Source: Desulfobulbaceae bacterium
Lineage (GTDB): Bacteria; Desulfobacterota; Desulfobulbia; Desulfobulbales; Desulfocapsaceae
Direction: 5' to 3'
Assembly (NCBI GenBank): GCA_024636345.1
Contig: JAGXHG010000002.1
Span: 1 to 53,013, forward strand
DNA length: 53,013 nt
The notes beneath the pieces are model-generated. The model made no database searches. It saw only the letters and a list, made by a program, of their open reading frames with translations, and was not told the DNA's origin. Shown here one piece after another: positions 36,497 to 45,201 of this stretch. Within the stretch, counting starts at the first letter, position 1. Each line of letters opens with the position of its first letter. Position numbers and translations under genes: made by a program.

Positions 36497-37024
36497 TTGA
36501 AAACAACACTTCGTCTCAGCTCGCTTTTTCTCCTTATTTCTATGTTTCTTGCTGCCTGTGGGTATCATAGTCCTTACGTCTATAGCGGTCCTGAAAAATC
36601 CATTTATGTTACCCATTGGAAGAATAGAACAAATGCCCTGCAACTTGATACCAAAATTTATCAATCATTAACTCACTGGTTCCAGAAATCCAACGCTCTG
36701 AAAGTAACGAATGAAAAGACAGGAGCAGATCTTATCCTTGCCGGCGAGATCATCTCCATTCAACTACCAAGCCTCTCGTATGGCGCCGGTAACAACACCA
36801 CTGAAGTAAAAGTGATTCTCAACGTCCGCTACATTCTCAAAGACATTAAAACCGACAAAGTGCTTCTTGAGGTGCCTGTCGAAACTTGGACCAAGGATTC
36901 CAGGATAGCAAGCAGCTCAACAGCAACCTCAGACAATGAAGCCAAGGCTCTGGCATCAATTATTGACGATCTCTCAGAAAAGATTTACATCAAAGCGCTG
37001 GATAGATTGTCACAGATACAATAA
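36497..37024 (+). CDS. lptE: LPS-assembly lipoprotein LptE-like
   Basis: 175 residues from a TTG start with GGAG 7 nt upstream. A lipoprotein signal, SSLFLLISMFLAACGYHSPY, with lipobox LAAC. The mature part resembles LptE (YxxxIYVTHWKNRTNALQLD, later a C-terminal helix DDLSEKIYIKALDRL). LptE plugs the LptD outer-membrane barrel that inserts LPS. leuS-lptE is a conserved pair, usually followed by holA; here an IS3 remnant follows instead. Confidence 0.85.
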   Translation: MKTTLRLSSLFLLISMFLAACGYHSPYVYSGPEKSIYVTHWKNRTNALQLDTKIYQSLTHWFQKSNALKVTNEKTGADLILAGEIISIQLPSLSYGAGNNTTEVKVILNVRYILKDIKTDKVLLEVPVETWTKDSRIASSSTATSDNEAKALASIIDDLSEKIYIKALDRLSQIQ

Positions 37025-37198
37025 TGGAAGCACAAATAATCTCGTGAAAAGACCAAGGAACCTGTCATTTTGCAAGATTATCGGTGTAGCTTTCATTTAA
37101 AAAGAGGTGTCTCCATTCCTGTGAGCACTATCCTTTTTTTATCAAGTGGATTTTCTGCTGATTCTTACACTGCCAGCTTAACCGTCGGCATCATCACG
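37025..37198. other. Intergenic stretch between lptE and the IS3 remnant
   Basis: No gene, no clear hairpin with T-run. holA, often next to lptE, is not found here or elsewhere in the window. Confidence 0.4.
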
Positions 37199-37466
37199 GT
37201 ATAAACTTCTTCCGGTGTTTTTCTAGCAAGGATCTAATGTGGCCTTGCTTTGTTTAACCCAGTTCATGTATTAAACAATCGAAATCTTGGCCTCGGCAAC
37301 TGAGTCATAAGCATATAAATACACCCGCTCGTATTTCAACAACTTTCACAATCCCTCAACGAACACATTATCCCTCCTAAACCAGTGTCTTACCTCCCGC
37401 CATTACTGCCAACTCCACTTTAATTTTGAACACCACCGAGTGAATCCATCTCGTTCTTTTTTTCAT
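37199..37466 (-). pseudogene. IS3-family transposase remnant (orfA start joined to orfB end)
   Basis: On the minus strand ATG 37466 gives MKKRTRWIHSVVFKIKVELA, the orfA start of IS3-family elements (IS407/ISPsy type), soon lost. The following piece reads DNVFVEGL-stop-KLLKYERVYLYAYDSVAEAK then YMNWVKQSKATLDP and, after a frameshift, ARKTPEEVY: the C-terminal block of orfB (usually DNxFxERLWRxVKYExVYL...ARxxPxxxY). The core with most of the DDE site is deleted and several stops interrupt it. Dead element; no terminal inverted repeats recognised. Confidence 0.75.
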
Positions 37467-37658
37467 TCTCCGCTCCATAGTAAAACCTGTAAGGACCATC
37501 AAAAACTAGCAGATTCTCCACTTATCAGTTTGTACAAATCTTGGGGCCATCCCTGTTCTTTGAAAAAAAATTGTGCTATATTTTATTATTAAGATTTGTC
37601 TCTCAAAGATGTTTCTGCAGAAGTTTAATGCCTCGCTGTCAAAACTTAAAGGAGAATC

Positions 37659-38702
37659 ATGACTCAACAAATCTTGTCTAAATGCATTATGACAGCCGCC
37701 ATCATGTTATATCTTCTTACCGGAGCGGACTCTCTTCTTGCTGCCGCAGACGTATATGAACCAGATAATGACCTTGTCTCGGCATACGTCATCGATCTTA
37801 ATTCCCCACAGGCTCACACCTTGGATCCTGCTGGGGATATAGATTATGTCTATTTCACCGGGGTAAAAGGCAATATATATCTACTAGAAACATCATCAGC
37901 GGAAGACACTGACACTTATTTATACCTTTATGATAGTAACGCGAAAGAGTTGGCTAAAGACGATGACAGCGGAATAGGTCTATCCTCGAAGATAGTCTGG
38001 ACATGTCCTGAAGCGGGAACCTATTATGCCATGGTAAAACACTTTGTTATCACAGGGACAGGGCCATACAATCTACTTCTTACCAATTCAGGGTATATCT
38101 CTGGTAGGATCCTTGACAGTTCCGGCAACCCGCTAACTGATGCTTTTGCAACTGCGTATATAGATGTCATGATCGGCGATCCCTGCGGTGCTTCTACTTG
38201 GGTTGGTTGGGGCACTATTAACCCAGACGGCACGTATACAACCGAAGGATTATCAGCTGGTAGCTATTATCTGTATGCTTATACCAAAACTGACAGTATT
38301 CAGATCGATGAATGGTGGGCTGCCCCCATGAGCAGCCAGGCGTGCGGTCAAGCCCAGCCTGTGACCGTAACGGCAGGAAAAACGACTACCGGTAAGGACT
38401 TCCAGCTCGACACAAGTCTTGTAATCAGCTATACAGTGACGACCTCAGTCGCTCCCATCGGAACAGGAACTGTAACCGGCGGCGGCAATTATAATGAGGG
38501 AACTACTGCAACCTTGACCGCAATTCCAGCAGTCCGCTCTTTTTTTATCAACTGGTCAGGAGACTCTGCTGGCACAGGGAATCCAATAGGAATATTGGTA
38601 AATGCCGACAAGAATATCACCGCAAATTTTGATTCTACAAAAAAACATATGTTTATCCCCATTCGATCAGCTGATGGTAAAACAGTTATTATTTGTTTAT
38701 AA
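37659..38702 (+). CDS. Secreted protein with PPC-like, carboxypeptidase-regulatory-like and InlB B-repeat-like domains
   Basis: 347 residues. Signal peptide to about residue 30 (ILYLLTGADSLLAA-like hydrophobic core). 31-145: PPC-type beta domain (DVYEPDNDLVSAYVIDL, GDIDYVYFTGVKG, DTDTYLYLYDSNAKELAKDD). 146-240: CarboxypepD_reg-like (SGRILDSSGNPLTDAFATAY, GTYTTEGLSAGSYYLYAYT). 250-330: divergent InlB B-repeat (GTGTVTGGGNYNEGTTATLT, NWSGDSAGTGNP, ITANF). The last 17 residues (FIPIRSADGKTVIICL) end in a hydrophobic stretch. GGAGAA lies 7 nt before ATG. No catalytic domain: probably a surface or adhesive fragment. No operon partners. Confidence 0.75.
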   Translation: MTQQILSKCIMTAAIMLYLLTGADSLLAAADVYEPDNDLVSAYVIDLNSPQAHTLDPAGDIDYVYFTGVKGNIYLLETSSAEDTDTYLYLYDSNAKELAKDDDSGIGLSSKIVWTCPEAGTYYAMVKHFVITGTGPYNLLLTNSGYISGRILDSSGNPLTDAFATAYIDVMIGDPCGASTWVGWGTINPDGTYTTEGLSAGSYYLYAYTKTDSIQIDEWWAAPMSSQACGQAQPVTVTAGKTTTGKDFQLDTSLVISYTVTTSVAPIGTGTVTGGGNYNEGTTATLTAIPAVRSFFINWSGDSAGTGNPIGILVNADKNITANFDSTKKHMFIPIRSADGKTVIICL

Positions 38703-38726
38703 ATTAAAGCGATCAGAAATCCAGGG

Positions 38727-38822
38727 AGCCGTTACAAAATAACTTCTGTTTTTCTAACCAGTTCGTTACATTGTATACGGTTTTCACCAGTGATGTAACG
38801 ACGTTATTTTATTACAACGGCT
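38727..38822 (+). repeat. Dispersed palindromic element, copy B
   Basis: AGCCGTTACAAAATAAC (38727-38743) and GTTATTTTATTACAACGGCT (38803-38822) are inverted ends with a 3-nt bulge; CGTTACAT/ATGTAACG (38764-38771, 38793-38800) form a nested inner stem. The whole element can fold on itself. Sequence is shared with copies A and C. Confidence 0.65.
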
Positions 38823-38912
38823 TAATATCAAAACCTGATGAAAAATGGAGAAATTAACAAAAAATTACTTTATGAAAAACCACCGCGATAATCGGTGTGA
38901 AGTGTTTCCCTG

Positions 38913-38960
38913 AAAAATAACAAGGCCGTTCTTGAAACCAAGAACGGCCTTGTTATTTTT
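38913..38960. terminator. Bidirectional terminator between the PPC protein and transketolase
   Basis: A perfect 22-bp stem (38913-38934 with 38939-38960), core AACAAGGCCGTTCTTG, loop AAAC, with A/T runs at both outer ends. It lies 40 bp after the tkt stop and suits both convergent genes. Confidence 0.9.
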
Positions 38961-38999
38961 TCCTGTCACCTGGAGTTTTTTTTACAACGCCGCTTGCTT

Positions 39000-40931
39000 T
39001 TACAACAACTCTTGCACTACAGCAGCTATGGAACCAGCATCCAATCCTTGTCTGGCGTACAACTCTGCCGGTTGCCCTGAACCACCGTAAAATTTCACCC
39101 CGCATCTCTTGAAGGGGACCGCTTTCCCCGACTCGGCAAGCACCAGGGCCACCATAGCCCCAAGCCCGGTATCAACATGATGATCCTCCACGGTTACCAC
39201 CGGTCCATTACCTGCGGCCTCAAGAACGGCATCCTTGTCCATGGGCACCAGGGAGGCCATATTCAACACAGCCACTGATTTTCCGTCTCTGACAAGCAGA
39301 GCCCATGCCTCCATGACCGTTGGGGTGAGCGCCCCATAAGTGATAATGGTGGCCTCAGATCCCCGGCGCAGCCAGTCTGCCTTGCCAGCCTGGAAGGTAT
39401 AGTCCGCATCATAGAAGGGAGTTCCATCTTCTTTCAGGATCACCGGGGTGATCGAGCGCCCCATACCCACAAAGACATTGCCGGCATGGGTGGCGGCATA
39501 ACGGATAATCCGATCCGTCTGATTGGGATCAGCCGGCATGAATACGGAAAAACGGAAGAAGTTACGCGTAAGCCCCAGATAATCAATACACTGATGCGTC
39601 GGGCCATCCTCCCCTACATCCAACCCCACATGGGTAGCGACCACCTTTACGTTGGTATGATTAAAATCATTGATGCGGGTCTGGTTATAGACCTCAGAAA
39701 GGGCAAAGACGCCAAAGGTGCTGAAGAAAGGAACCATGCCCACAGAACTCATACCACCAGCCATACTGGCAGCATGATGTTCCTGAATACCTGCCTCAAT
39801 ATAGGCGTTGGGGGAATGTTTGCGAAAACCTCCCATCTTTACCGATCCTTCCAGATCACAAGAAATACCGCTGATCCTGATTGTTCCTTCAACATTGTTG
39901 GCCTCGGCCAGTCCCTGCAGGGCATTGCCATAGGCGGAACGGTTATCGGTCTTGACATCAGCACCATACAGAAGAGGCGCGCCTGTAGAGAGTTCCGGCG
40001 CATTGGACACATATTTACGAATGGTATGGGTGGCTACAGGCAGGGTGCGCAAGGCCTCCCATTTTTCCACATCATTTTCAACTCCCAGCTCCTTCAGCGC
40101 ATCAGCCAACAAGGTGCGATTCAAAGGTGAGCCATGATACTTGGCCAGGTTCTCCATAAAGGAAATCCCCTTACCCATGGTGGTACGGGCCACAATCACC
40201 GTCGGTTTCCCGCATGGCTTGGTGTAAGCGTCAGCCAAGGCGCGAAAGTAGCTATTGTAGTCATGCCCGTCTTCCAGATATTTAACGTCCCAATTATTGG
40301 TGGAATACATGGCCCGGATAGACTGTGGCATGATATCCTTGGTGGCACCACAGATCTGCAGATGATTGCGGTCAATGACCACAAACAGGTTATCGAGCTT
40401 ATATTTATTGGCAAAACGAATGGCTTCACAAATCTGCCCCTTCTGCTGTTCCCCATCACCCATAAAGACAAGAACCTTATTCGGGCTCCCCTGGATCTTG
40501 AAGGCATGGGCAATACCCACGGCAGAGGACAGGCCCTGACCCAAATTGCCGGTGTCCCACTCAACCCCTGGGACGATACGCTCCACATGACCGGGAAAAC
40601 CGGAACCAGTCCGGCGAAAGCCGCCCAGGAACTCCTCCTGATTGAAATATCCATATTCAGACAGAGTCGAATAGACGCCTGGAGAGATATGGCCCATGCT
40701 GACGATAACTCGATCCCTCTCTTCCATATCTGGATTTTTGGGATCATGTTTAATGCAGCCGTAGGTGACCAACAGCATATCGAGTGAGGAGAGAGATCCG
40801 CCGGGGTGGCCGGAGGCGGCAAGGCTGGTGGAAAGCAGGATGTTTTTAGCACAACGAACGCGCATCTCGCGCAATCCCTGCAATTCTTGACTGGACAATT
40901 CACTTGATTGCATATTTAATTGCAGTGGCAT
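39000..40931 (-). CDS. tkt: Transketolase
   Basis: 643 residues from ATG 40931, chosen because TTGGAG lies 8 nt upstream (a TTG-start frame from 40943 overlaps that site). TPP-binding part: SLAASGHPGGSLSSLDML, GNLGQGLSSAVGIAHAFK, VFMGDGEQQKGQICEAIRFA; later GISCDLEGS, EAGIQEHHAASMAGG (catalytic Glu), and TKT C-domain SEATIITYGALTPTVMEAW. Moves C2 ketol units in the pentose phosphate pathway. Both halves are in one chain, unlike the split archaeal type. Somewhat shorter than E. coli TktA (663). Confidence 0.92.
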   Translation of the reverse strand: MPLQLNMQSSELSSQELQGLREMRVRCAKNILLSTSLAASGHPGGSLSSLDMLLVTYGCIKHDPKNPDMEERDRVIVSMGHISPGVYSTLSEYGYFNQEEFLGGFRRTGSGFPGHVERIVPGVEWDTGNLGQGLSSAVGIAHAFKIQGSPNKVLVFMGDGEQQKGQICEAIRFANKYKLDNLFVVIDRNHLQICGATKDIMPQSIRAMYSTNNWDVKYLEDGHDYNSYFRALADAYTKPCGKPTVIVARTTMGKGISFMENLAKYHGSPLNRTLLADALKELGVENDVEKWEALRTLPVATHTIRKYVSNAPELSTGAPLLYGADVKTDNRSAYGNALQGLAEANNVEGTIRISGISCDLEGSVKMGGFRKHSPNAYIEAGIQEHHAASMAGGMSSVGMVPFFSTFGVFALSEVYNQTRINDFNHTNVKVVATHVGLDVGEDGPTHQCIDYLGLTRNFFRFSVFMPADPNQTDRIIRYAATHAGNVFVGMGRSITPVILKEDGTPFYDADYTFQAGKADWLRRGSEATIITYGALTPTVMEAWALLVRDGKSVAVLNMASLVPMDKDAVLEAAGNGPVVTVEDHHVDTGLGAMVALVLAESGKAVPFKRCGVKFYGGSGQPAELYARQGLDAGSIAAVVQELL

Positions 40932-41181
40932 ATGGTTCTCCAATTATGGTAATAAAGAAACTGATAAAGAGTTCATCTCTCAGCCAGGCTGTCATGGACA
41001 TATAAAACTGACCCGAAGAAGACAAAAATCGGCATGAGGGCTTGTTTCAGGAATACGCTGATAAGCATTCTCCCAAACATCCCTTATTCCTTTCTCAATC
41101 ACGATGAAAACAGAAACGAAATAAAAGAACTAAAAAAAATTCAAATTACTCTGTTTGTAAAAAAATATCAGCAATAAAAAT

Positions 41182-42141
41182 ATGCTTCACATCGCCAACC
41201 TGACTCTCGACTCGCCCTTTCTCCTTGCTCCGCTGGCCGGATACACTGACCTTCCCTTTCGCCAACTTTGCCGGGAGTTCGGGGCCGGAATGGTTGTCTC
41301 CGAAATGATCAGCTGCCATGGTCTGGTCTATGGTCAAGCTAAAACAAGAGCCATGCTGGCCTCAAATTCTGCGGAGCGACCTGTGGCTTTTCAACTTTTT
41401 GGAGCAGATCCTGACATAATGGGCCAGGCCGCGGCCCTGCTCAGCTCCTTTCATCCTGATTGTATTGATATCAATATGGGCTGCCCGGTCAAAAAAGTAA
41501 CCAAGCGGGGGGCAGGCGCCGCCCTGATGCAGGAGCCACAACTGGCAAGAGCAATCCTGACCAGCGTCATCAACAACAGCACGGTTCCGGTCACCGTAAA
41601 GACCAGGATCGGGGTGGACAGCCGGAATATCTCAGCAATCTCCTTTGCCAGAATGGTAGAAGATGCCGGGGCAGCGGCCATCACTGTGCATGGCCGCACC
41701 TGGGCTCAAGGGTTCACCGGGACGGCGGACTGGGATGTCATTGCCAAGGTGAAACAGGCGGTGTCTCTACCGGTCATCGGTAACGGTGACATCCACTCCC
41801 ACGCCCAGGGCCTGGAGATGATGCACCAGACAGGCTGTGACGGAATCATGATTGGCCGGGCAGCGTTAGGCAACCCCTGGATCTTTTCTCCGGGCGGGAA
41901 ACCAACCGACCTGGCAAGCCTGATGAATGGTGTCTTTCGTCACCTGGAGCTGATCGAGGAATCACTGACGACAGATTACATGCCAGGCGACATCAAAAAT
42001 CACCTTGGCCGTTATTTCAAAGCACTGCCTGAGAGCGCACGATACCGGAAAATGATCTATGACTGCAAAGACCTTCCTGGCCTGCGCCAAGCCCTTGAAT
42101 CCATCAGGGCAAGCACAACAGGCAACAGCAATTGGGAATAA
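41182..42141 (+). CDS. dusB: tRNA-dihydrouridine synthase, DusB-type
   Basis: 319 residues. FMN TIM barrel starting SPFLLAPLAGYTDLPFRQLC, with DINMGCPVKKVTKRGAGAAL (catalytic Cys), VTVKTRIGVD, ITVHGRTWAQGFTG, VIGNGDIHSHAQ and GIMIGRAALGNPW, ending in the C-terminal helical RNA-binding domain. Reduces uridine in the D-loop of tRNA. Followed 11 bp later by rarA. Confidence 0.93.
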   Translation: MLHIANLTLDSPFLLAPLAGYTDLPFRQLCREFGAGMVVSEMISCHGLVYGQAKTRAMLASNSAERPVAFQLFGADPDIMGQAAALLSSFHPDCIDINMGCPVKKVTKRGAGAALMQEPQLARAILTSVINNSTVPVTVKTRIGVDSRNISAISFARMVEDAGAAAITVHGRTWAQGFTGTADWDVIAKVKQAVSLPVIGNGDIHSHAQGLEMMHQTGCDGIMIGRAALGNPWIFSPGGKPTDLASLMNGVFRHLELIEESLTTDYMPGDIKNHLGRYFKALPESARYRKMIYDCKDLPGLRQALESIRASTTGNSNWE

Positions 42142-42152
42142 ATTCCTCCACA

Positions 42153-43514
42153 ATGACCACAAACAAATCGCCACTTCATAGTTCATCCCCCCTGGCTGAA
42201 CGGATGCGCCCCCATACTCTTGACGGCTTCGCCGGCCAGGAATCTTTGCTGGGGCCAGGAAAGATGCTGAGTACTATGATCAGCTCCGGCGCCCTCCCCT
42301 CCCTGATCCTCTGGGGGCCGCCGGGAACCGGCAAAACCACGCTTGCCAAAATATTGGCAGAATCCACCTCTGCCTCTTTTGTCTTTTTTTCAGCCGTCCT
42401 CTCCGGGGTAAAAGAAGTCCGGCAGATCGTGGAACAAGCCCAGGAACTTCTGAAGACAGAAAACAGGGCCACTGTTTTTTTTATCGACGAGATCCACCGT
42501 TTCAACAAAAGTCAGCAGGACGCCTTCCTTCCCCATGTGGAATCCGGCCTTTTTACCCTCATTGGGGCCACCACTGAGAATCCCTCTTTTCACGTCACGG
42601 CCCCACTGCTCTCCCGTTGCCGGGTCCTTGTCCTCCATGCCCTTGAACGGGAACACCTGCAGACCATCTTCCTCCGCGCCCTAGATGATCCTGACAAGGG
42701 TCTGGGGCACTATCATCTCCATTTTACTGATGATTCTCTGGCCCAACTGATCAGTCTGGCAGACGGCGATGCCAGGATGGGCCTCAATATCCTGGAAATC
42801 GCCGCCACCCTTGCCTTGCACCGTTTTCAAAACACACCGGACTCAGAGTTTCCAACCATCACCAGCGACGATATTGCAGAGGCGGGACAGCATAAATCGC
42901 TGCGCTACGACAAGGATGGCGAGGAACATTATAATCTGATCTCGGCCCTGCACAAGTCCCTGCGAGACTCCGATCCGGACGGCGCCCTCTACTGGCTCTA
43001 CCGGATGCTGGATGCAGGAGAAGAACCGCTCTATATCTGTCGCCGGCTGATCCGCTTCGCCTCAGAGGACATAGGTGTTGCTGATCCCCAGGCCCTAAGC
43101 CAGACCATCAGCTGCCAACAGGCCTTTCAGACCCTTGGAAGCCCGGAAGGGACCCTGGCCCTTGCCCAGGCCGTAGTCTATCTGGCCACTGCCCCCAAAA
43201 GCAATGCCCTATACACGGCGGAATCATTGGTTCGTCACCATATATCCCGCACCGGTTCACTGCCGGTGCCCATGCACCTGCGCAATGCCGCAACCAGTAT
43301 CATGAAGAAACTGGGCTATGGCAAGGGATATCAGTATGCCCATGACCATACCCAAGGCTTAGTGGAACAGAATCACCTGCCACCGGAGCTTACAGGCACC
43401 AATTTTTATGCTCCCACCGCCAGAGGTTATGAAGCAGTGATCAAAGACAGACTCAACAAATGGCGTCAGATCCTTCAACAACGTAAACAGGAACAGGATG
43501 AATTCAGAAAATAA
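42153..43514 (+). CDS. rarA: Replication-associated recombination protein A (RarA/MgsA) AAA+ ATPase
   Basis: 453 residues from ATG 42153. AAA+ core: LAERMRPHTLDGFAGQESLL, Walker A LWGPPGTGKTTLAKIL, Walker B TVFFIDEIHRFNKSQQDAFL, sensor IGATTENPSFHV. C-terminal MgsA tetramerisation domain (SLRDSDPDGALYWLYRML, RRLIRFASEDIGVADP, NFYAPTARGYE). Acts at stalled replication forks. Its last 17 bp overlap the start of the next gene, suggesting translational coupling. Confidence 0.94.
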   Translation: MTTNKSPLHSSSPLAERMRPHTLDGFAGQESLLGPGKMLSTMISSGALPSLILWGPPGTGKTTLAKILAESTSASFVFFSAVLSGVKEVRQIVEQAQELLKTENRATVFFIDEIHRFNKSQQDAFLPHVESGLFTLIGATTENPSFHVTAPLLSRCRVLVLHALEREHLQTIFLRALDDPDKGLGHYHLHFTDDSLAQLISLADGDARMGLNILEIAATLALHRFQNTPDSEFPTITSDDIAEAGQHKSLRYDKDGEEHYNLISALHKSLRDSDPDGALYWLYRMLDAGEEPLYICRRLIRFASEDIGVADPQALSQTISCQQAFQTLGSPEGTLALAQAVVYLATAPKSNALYTAESLVRHHISRTGSLPVPMHLRNAATSIMKKLGYGKGYQYAHDHTQGLVEQNHLPPELTGTNFYAPTARGYEAVIKDRLNKWRQILQQRKQEQDEFRK

Positions 43515-44691
43515 TTCCACTTGCCCTAGCAACAGGCCCCTCAGCAATGGCGTATTCACGGTCCTGTTACTCACAACTTTGCTGGTGCCAGCCGCACGAC
43601 TCCACGCTTCTCCTCTGCAATCTTTTCTCCTCTTTTACTCAAACAATATCCAGGGAGAAACTGAGCCTTGCGGCTGACACTCCAATCAACTGGGCGGACT
43701 GTCCAGAAAAGCATTCCAGATCAACAAGATCACCACCGAACAACAGAAGCCTTACCTTTTCCTTGACTCCGGCAATCTGCTTTTCAAGCAAGCACAAATT
43801 ACCGAAGGGCCATCGCAGGAACGGCTGACTGCTGAAGGAATCATCAAGATATATACCGCAATGAAGGTGGATGCCGTGGCGGTTGCTCCCTTGGACCTGG
43901 CATCTGGTTTTGCCTTGCTGCAAACAACTCAAAAACAAGGTTTCCCCTGGCTGTCCGCCAATCTTCTTGACCAGAATGGACTCCCTCTATTTCAGCCGAC
44001 GCGCATCAAAAAAATCGGCAAAATAAAGGCTGGAATCATAGGCCTGACCGGTGCTCTTTCTTCTCTGCCCCAAGGTATCACTCGTGCAGAGTGGCAGACG
44101 ATACTCCCTGCCTTGATTGAAAAGACCAGCCATCAATGCGACATCCTGATCCTGCTTTCCAGCCTGTCTCCTGCCGAGAATCAGGAGATCGCCCAGCAAT
44201 TCCCTGCCCTCCACCTCATTCTGGCCGCTGATCTGGGCGGTGGCAACATGAACCCGCAGCAAGTCAACAACACCTTGATCACCCAGACCGATCGTCAGGG
44301 GAAATATCAAGGTCTTCTAAATGTTGACTGGAATAAAAGCGGCCGATGGGGAAAGGCAAGAGAAGAAGAGCTCAACAGTCTACGGAACAAACTTGGTGCG
44401 CTCGACTGGCAACTCGAGAGGATGCGGACAAGAAAGGATCTTCAACAGCCAGAGTATATCGAAAAGATCAAACAAGCTGAGAGAGATCGGGAAACGGTGG
44501 ACCAGCAGATCATGACTTTGGAACAAAGCCCGGCCACTGCATCTGCAGACGGACAAAACTTACCCTGCAGCTTCACCTATAATTTCCTGGCGTTGCAGAA
44601 TTCACTGGCTGAGGCCCCCGAGATCACGGCTCTTGTCACCGATATCAAACGACAGATTTTTGATATCCACAGCAGCAACAAACACCGGTAA
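43498..44691 (+). CDS. UshA-like metallophosphatase with in-frame TGA (candidate selenoprotein), C-terminally truncated
   Basis: Starts at ATG 43498 (AGGA upstream) inside the end of rarA. 397 residues if TGA 43675-43677 is read as Sec60. Signal peptide VFTVLLLTTLLVPAARLHA, then FLLFYSNNIQGETEPCG-U-HSNQLGGLSRKA. Relatives have EPCGC(x)xNQLGGL, so TGA stands for the second Cys. Then PYLFLDSGNLL, VDAVAVAPLDLASGFALL, GIIGLTGAL and ILILLSSLSPAENQEIAQQF, the fold of periplasmic 5'-nucleotidase-like proteins, and a helical region (AREEELNSLRNKLGALDWQL) to TAA 44691. No other stop interrupts the frame. The cytochrome tail downstream is frameshifted. Cys/Sec versions of this family are, to my knowledge, known; a nonsense mutation in a dying gene is the alternative. 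Confidence 0.65.
43690..43706 (+). promoter_or_regulatory. Candidate SECIS hairpin of the UshA-like gene
   Basis: Beginning 13 nt after the TGA, CTGGG (43690-43694) and TCCAG (43702-43706) form a 5-bp stem (one G-U) around CGGACTG. Distance and size fit a bacterial SECIS; this is by-eye support only. Confidence 0.4.
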
Positions 44692-45008
44692 AAACACGAG
44701 CCCCCAACTCCTTGGTGACAGAGATTCCGAGATTTGCCATCCAGATCAAAGCAAGTTCTGGGTGACAACTCGTCACGCCAAAGTTTATCAGACCTTATTG
44801 GGTAAACCAGGCGCTCAACTTGGAGTGCCTCCCTTGCCACGTCACCACCAGCCCTGGATTTATTTTGGCAATGCTCTGCTTCTCGCCCTGTCTTCTTCTC
44901 TTCATACAGTAAGCTGTAAAAACTTTCATACTAACCTTGCTTTGGCGAAACACTTGCCGGCAACCCTGAAAAATTCCATATAGCAAGCCAGATAAAAGAG
45001 CGTTGATC
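44692..45008 (+). pseudogene. Decayed cytochrome-type C-terminal domain of the UshA-like gene
   Basis: Pieces of a multihaem domain lie in changing frames after the stop at 44691: DSEICHPDQSKFWVTTRHAK (frame 2, first haem Cys changed to Ser), NQALNLECLPCHVTTSPG (frame 3, intact CxxCH), FGNALLLALSSSLHTVSCKNFHTN (frame 2, second Cys changed to Phe) and LAGNPEKFHIASQIKER (frame 1, to TGA near 45008). This order (CxxCH, WxxTRHAxAxxTL, CxxCH, SLHxVxCxxCH, NPxKFH) matches the C-terminus of such proteins. At least four frameshifts and two lost haem Cys make it non-functional. Confidence 0.75.
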
Positions 45009-45105
45009 CACTACCCTGCTTGGTAATGCCATAAACTTTTCTTATGACTGCGACCGAGTAAAAAGAAAAAACCATAAAAGAAACTCTTTTTTTACCTCTT
45101 AAAAC

Positions 45106-45143
45106 AAGAAATCCTGCACCAGTAAACTGGAGCAGGATTTCTT
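45106..45143. terminator. Bidirectional terminator after ppaC
   Basis: AAGAAATCCTGC (45106-45117) pairs with GCAGGATTTCTT (45132-45143); an inner CCAGT/ACTGG extends the stem. TTTT follows on the minus strand (toward 45101), TTTCTTTC on the plus strand. It lies 58 bp after the ppaC stop. Confidence 0.85.
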
Positions 45144-45201
45144 TCTATCCAAAACTTTCTCAGGCCTGAGACCTTAATGAAAGTTTCTTCTTTTTTCTAT
45201 A

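Noticed and set aside
43547..43828. 93-codon frame starting at ATG 43547
   Set aside because: It is out of frame with the signal peptide and metallophosphatase sequence that read from ATG 43498; no recognisable product.
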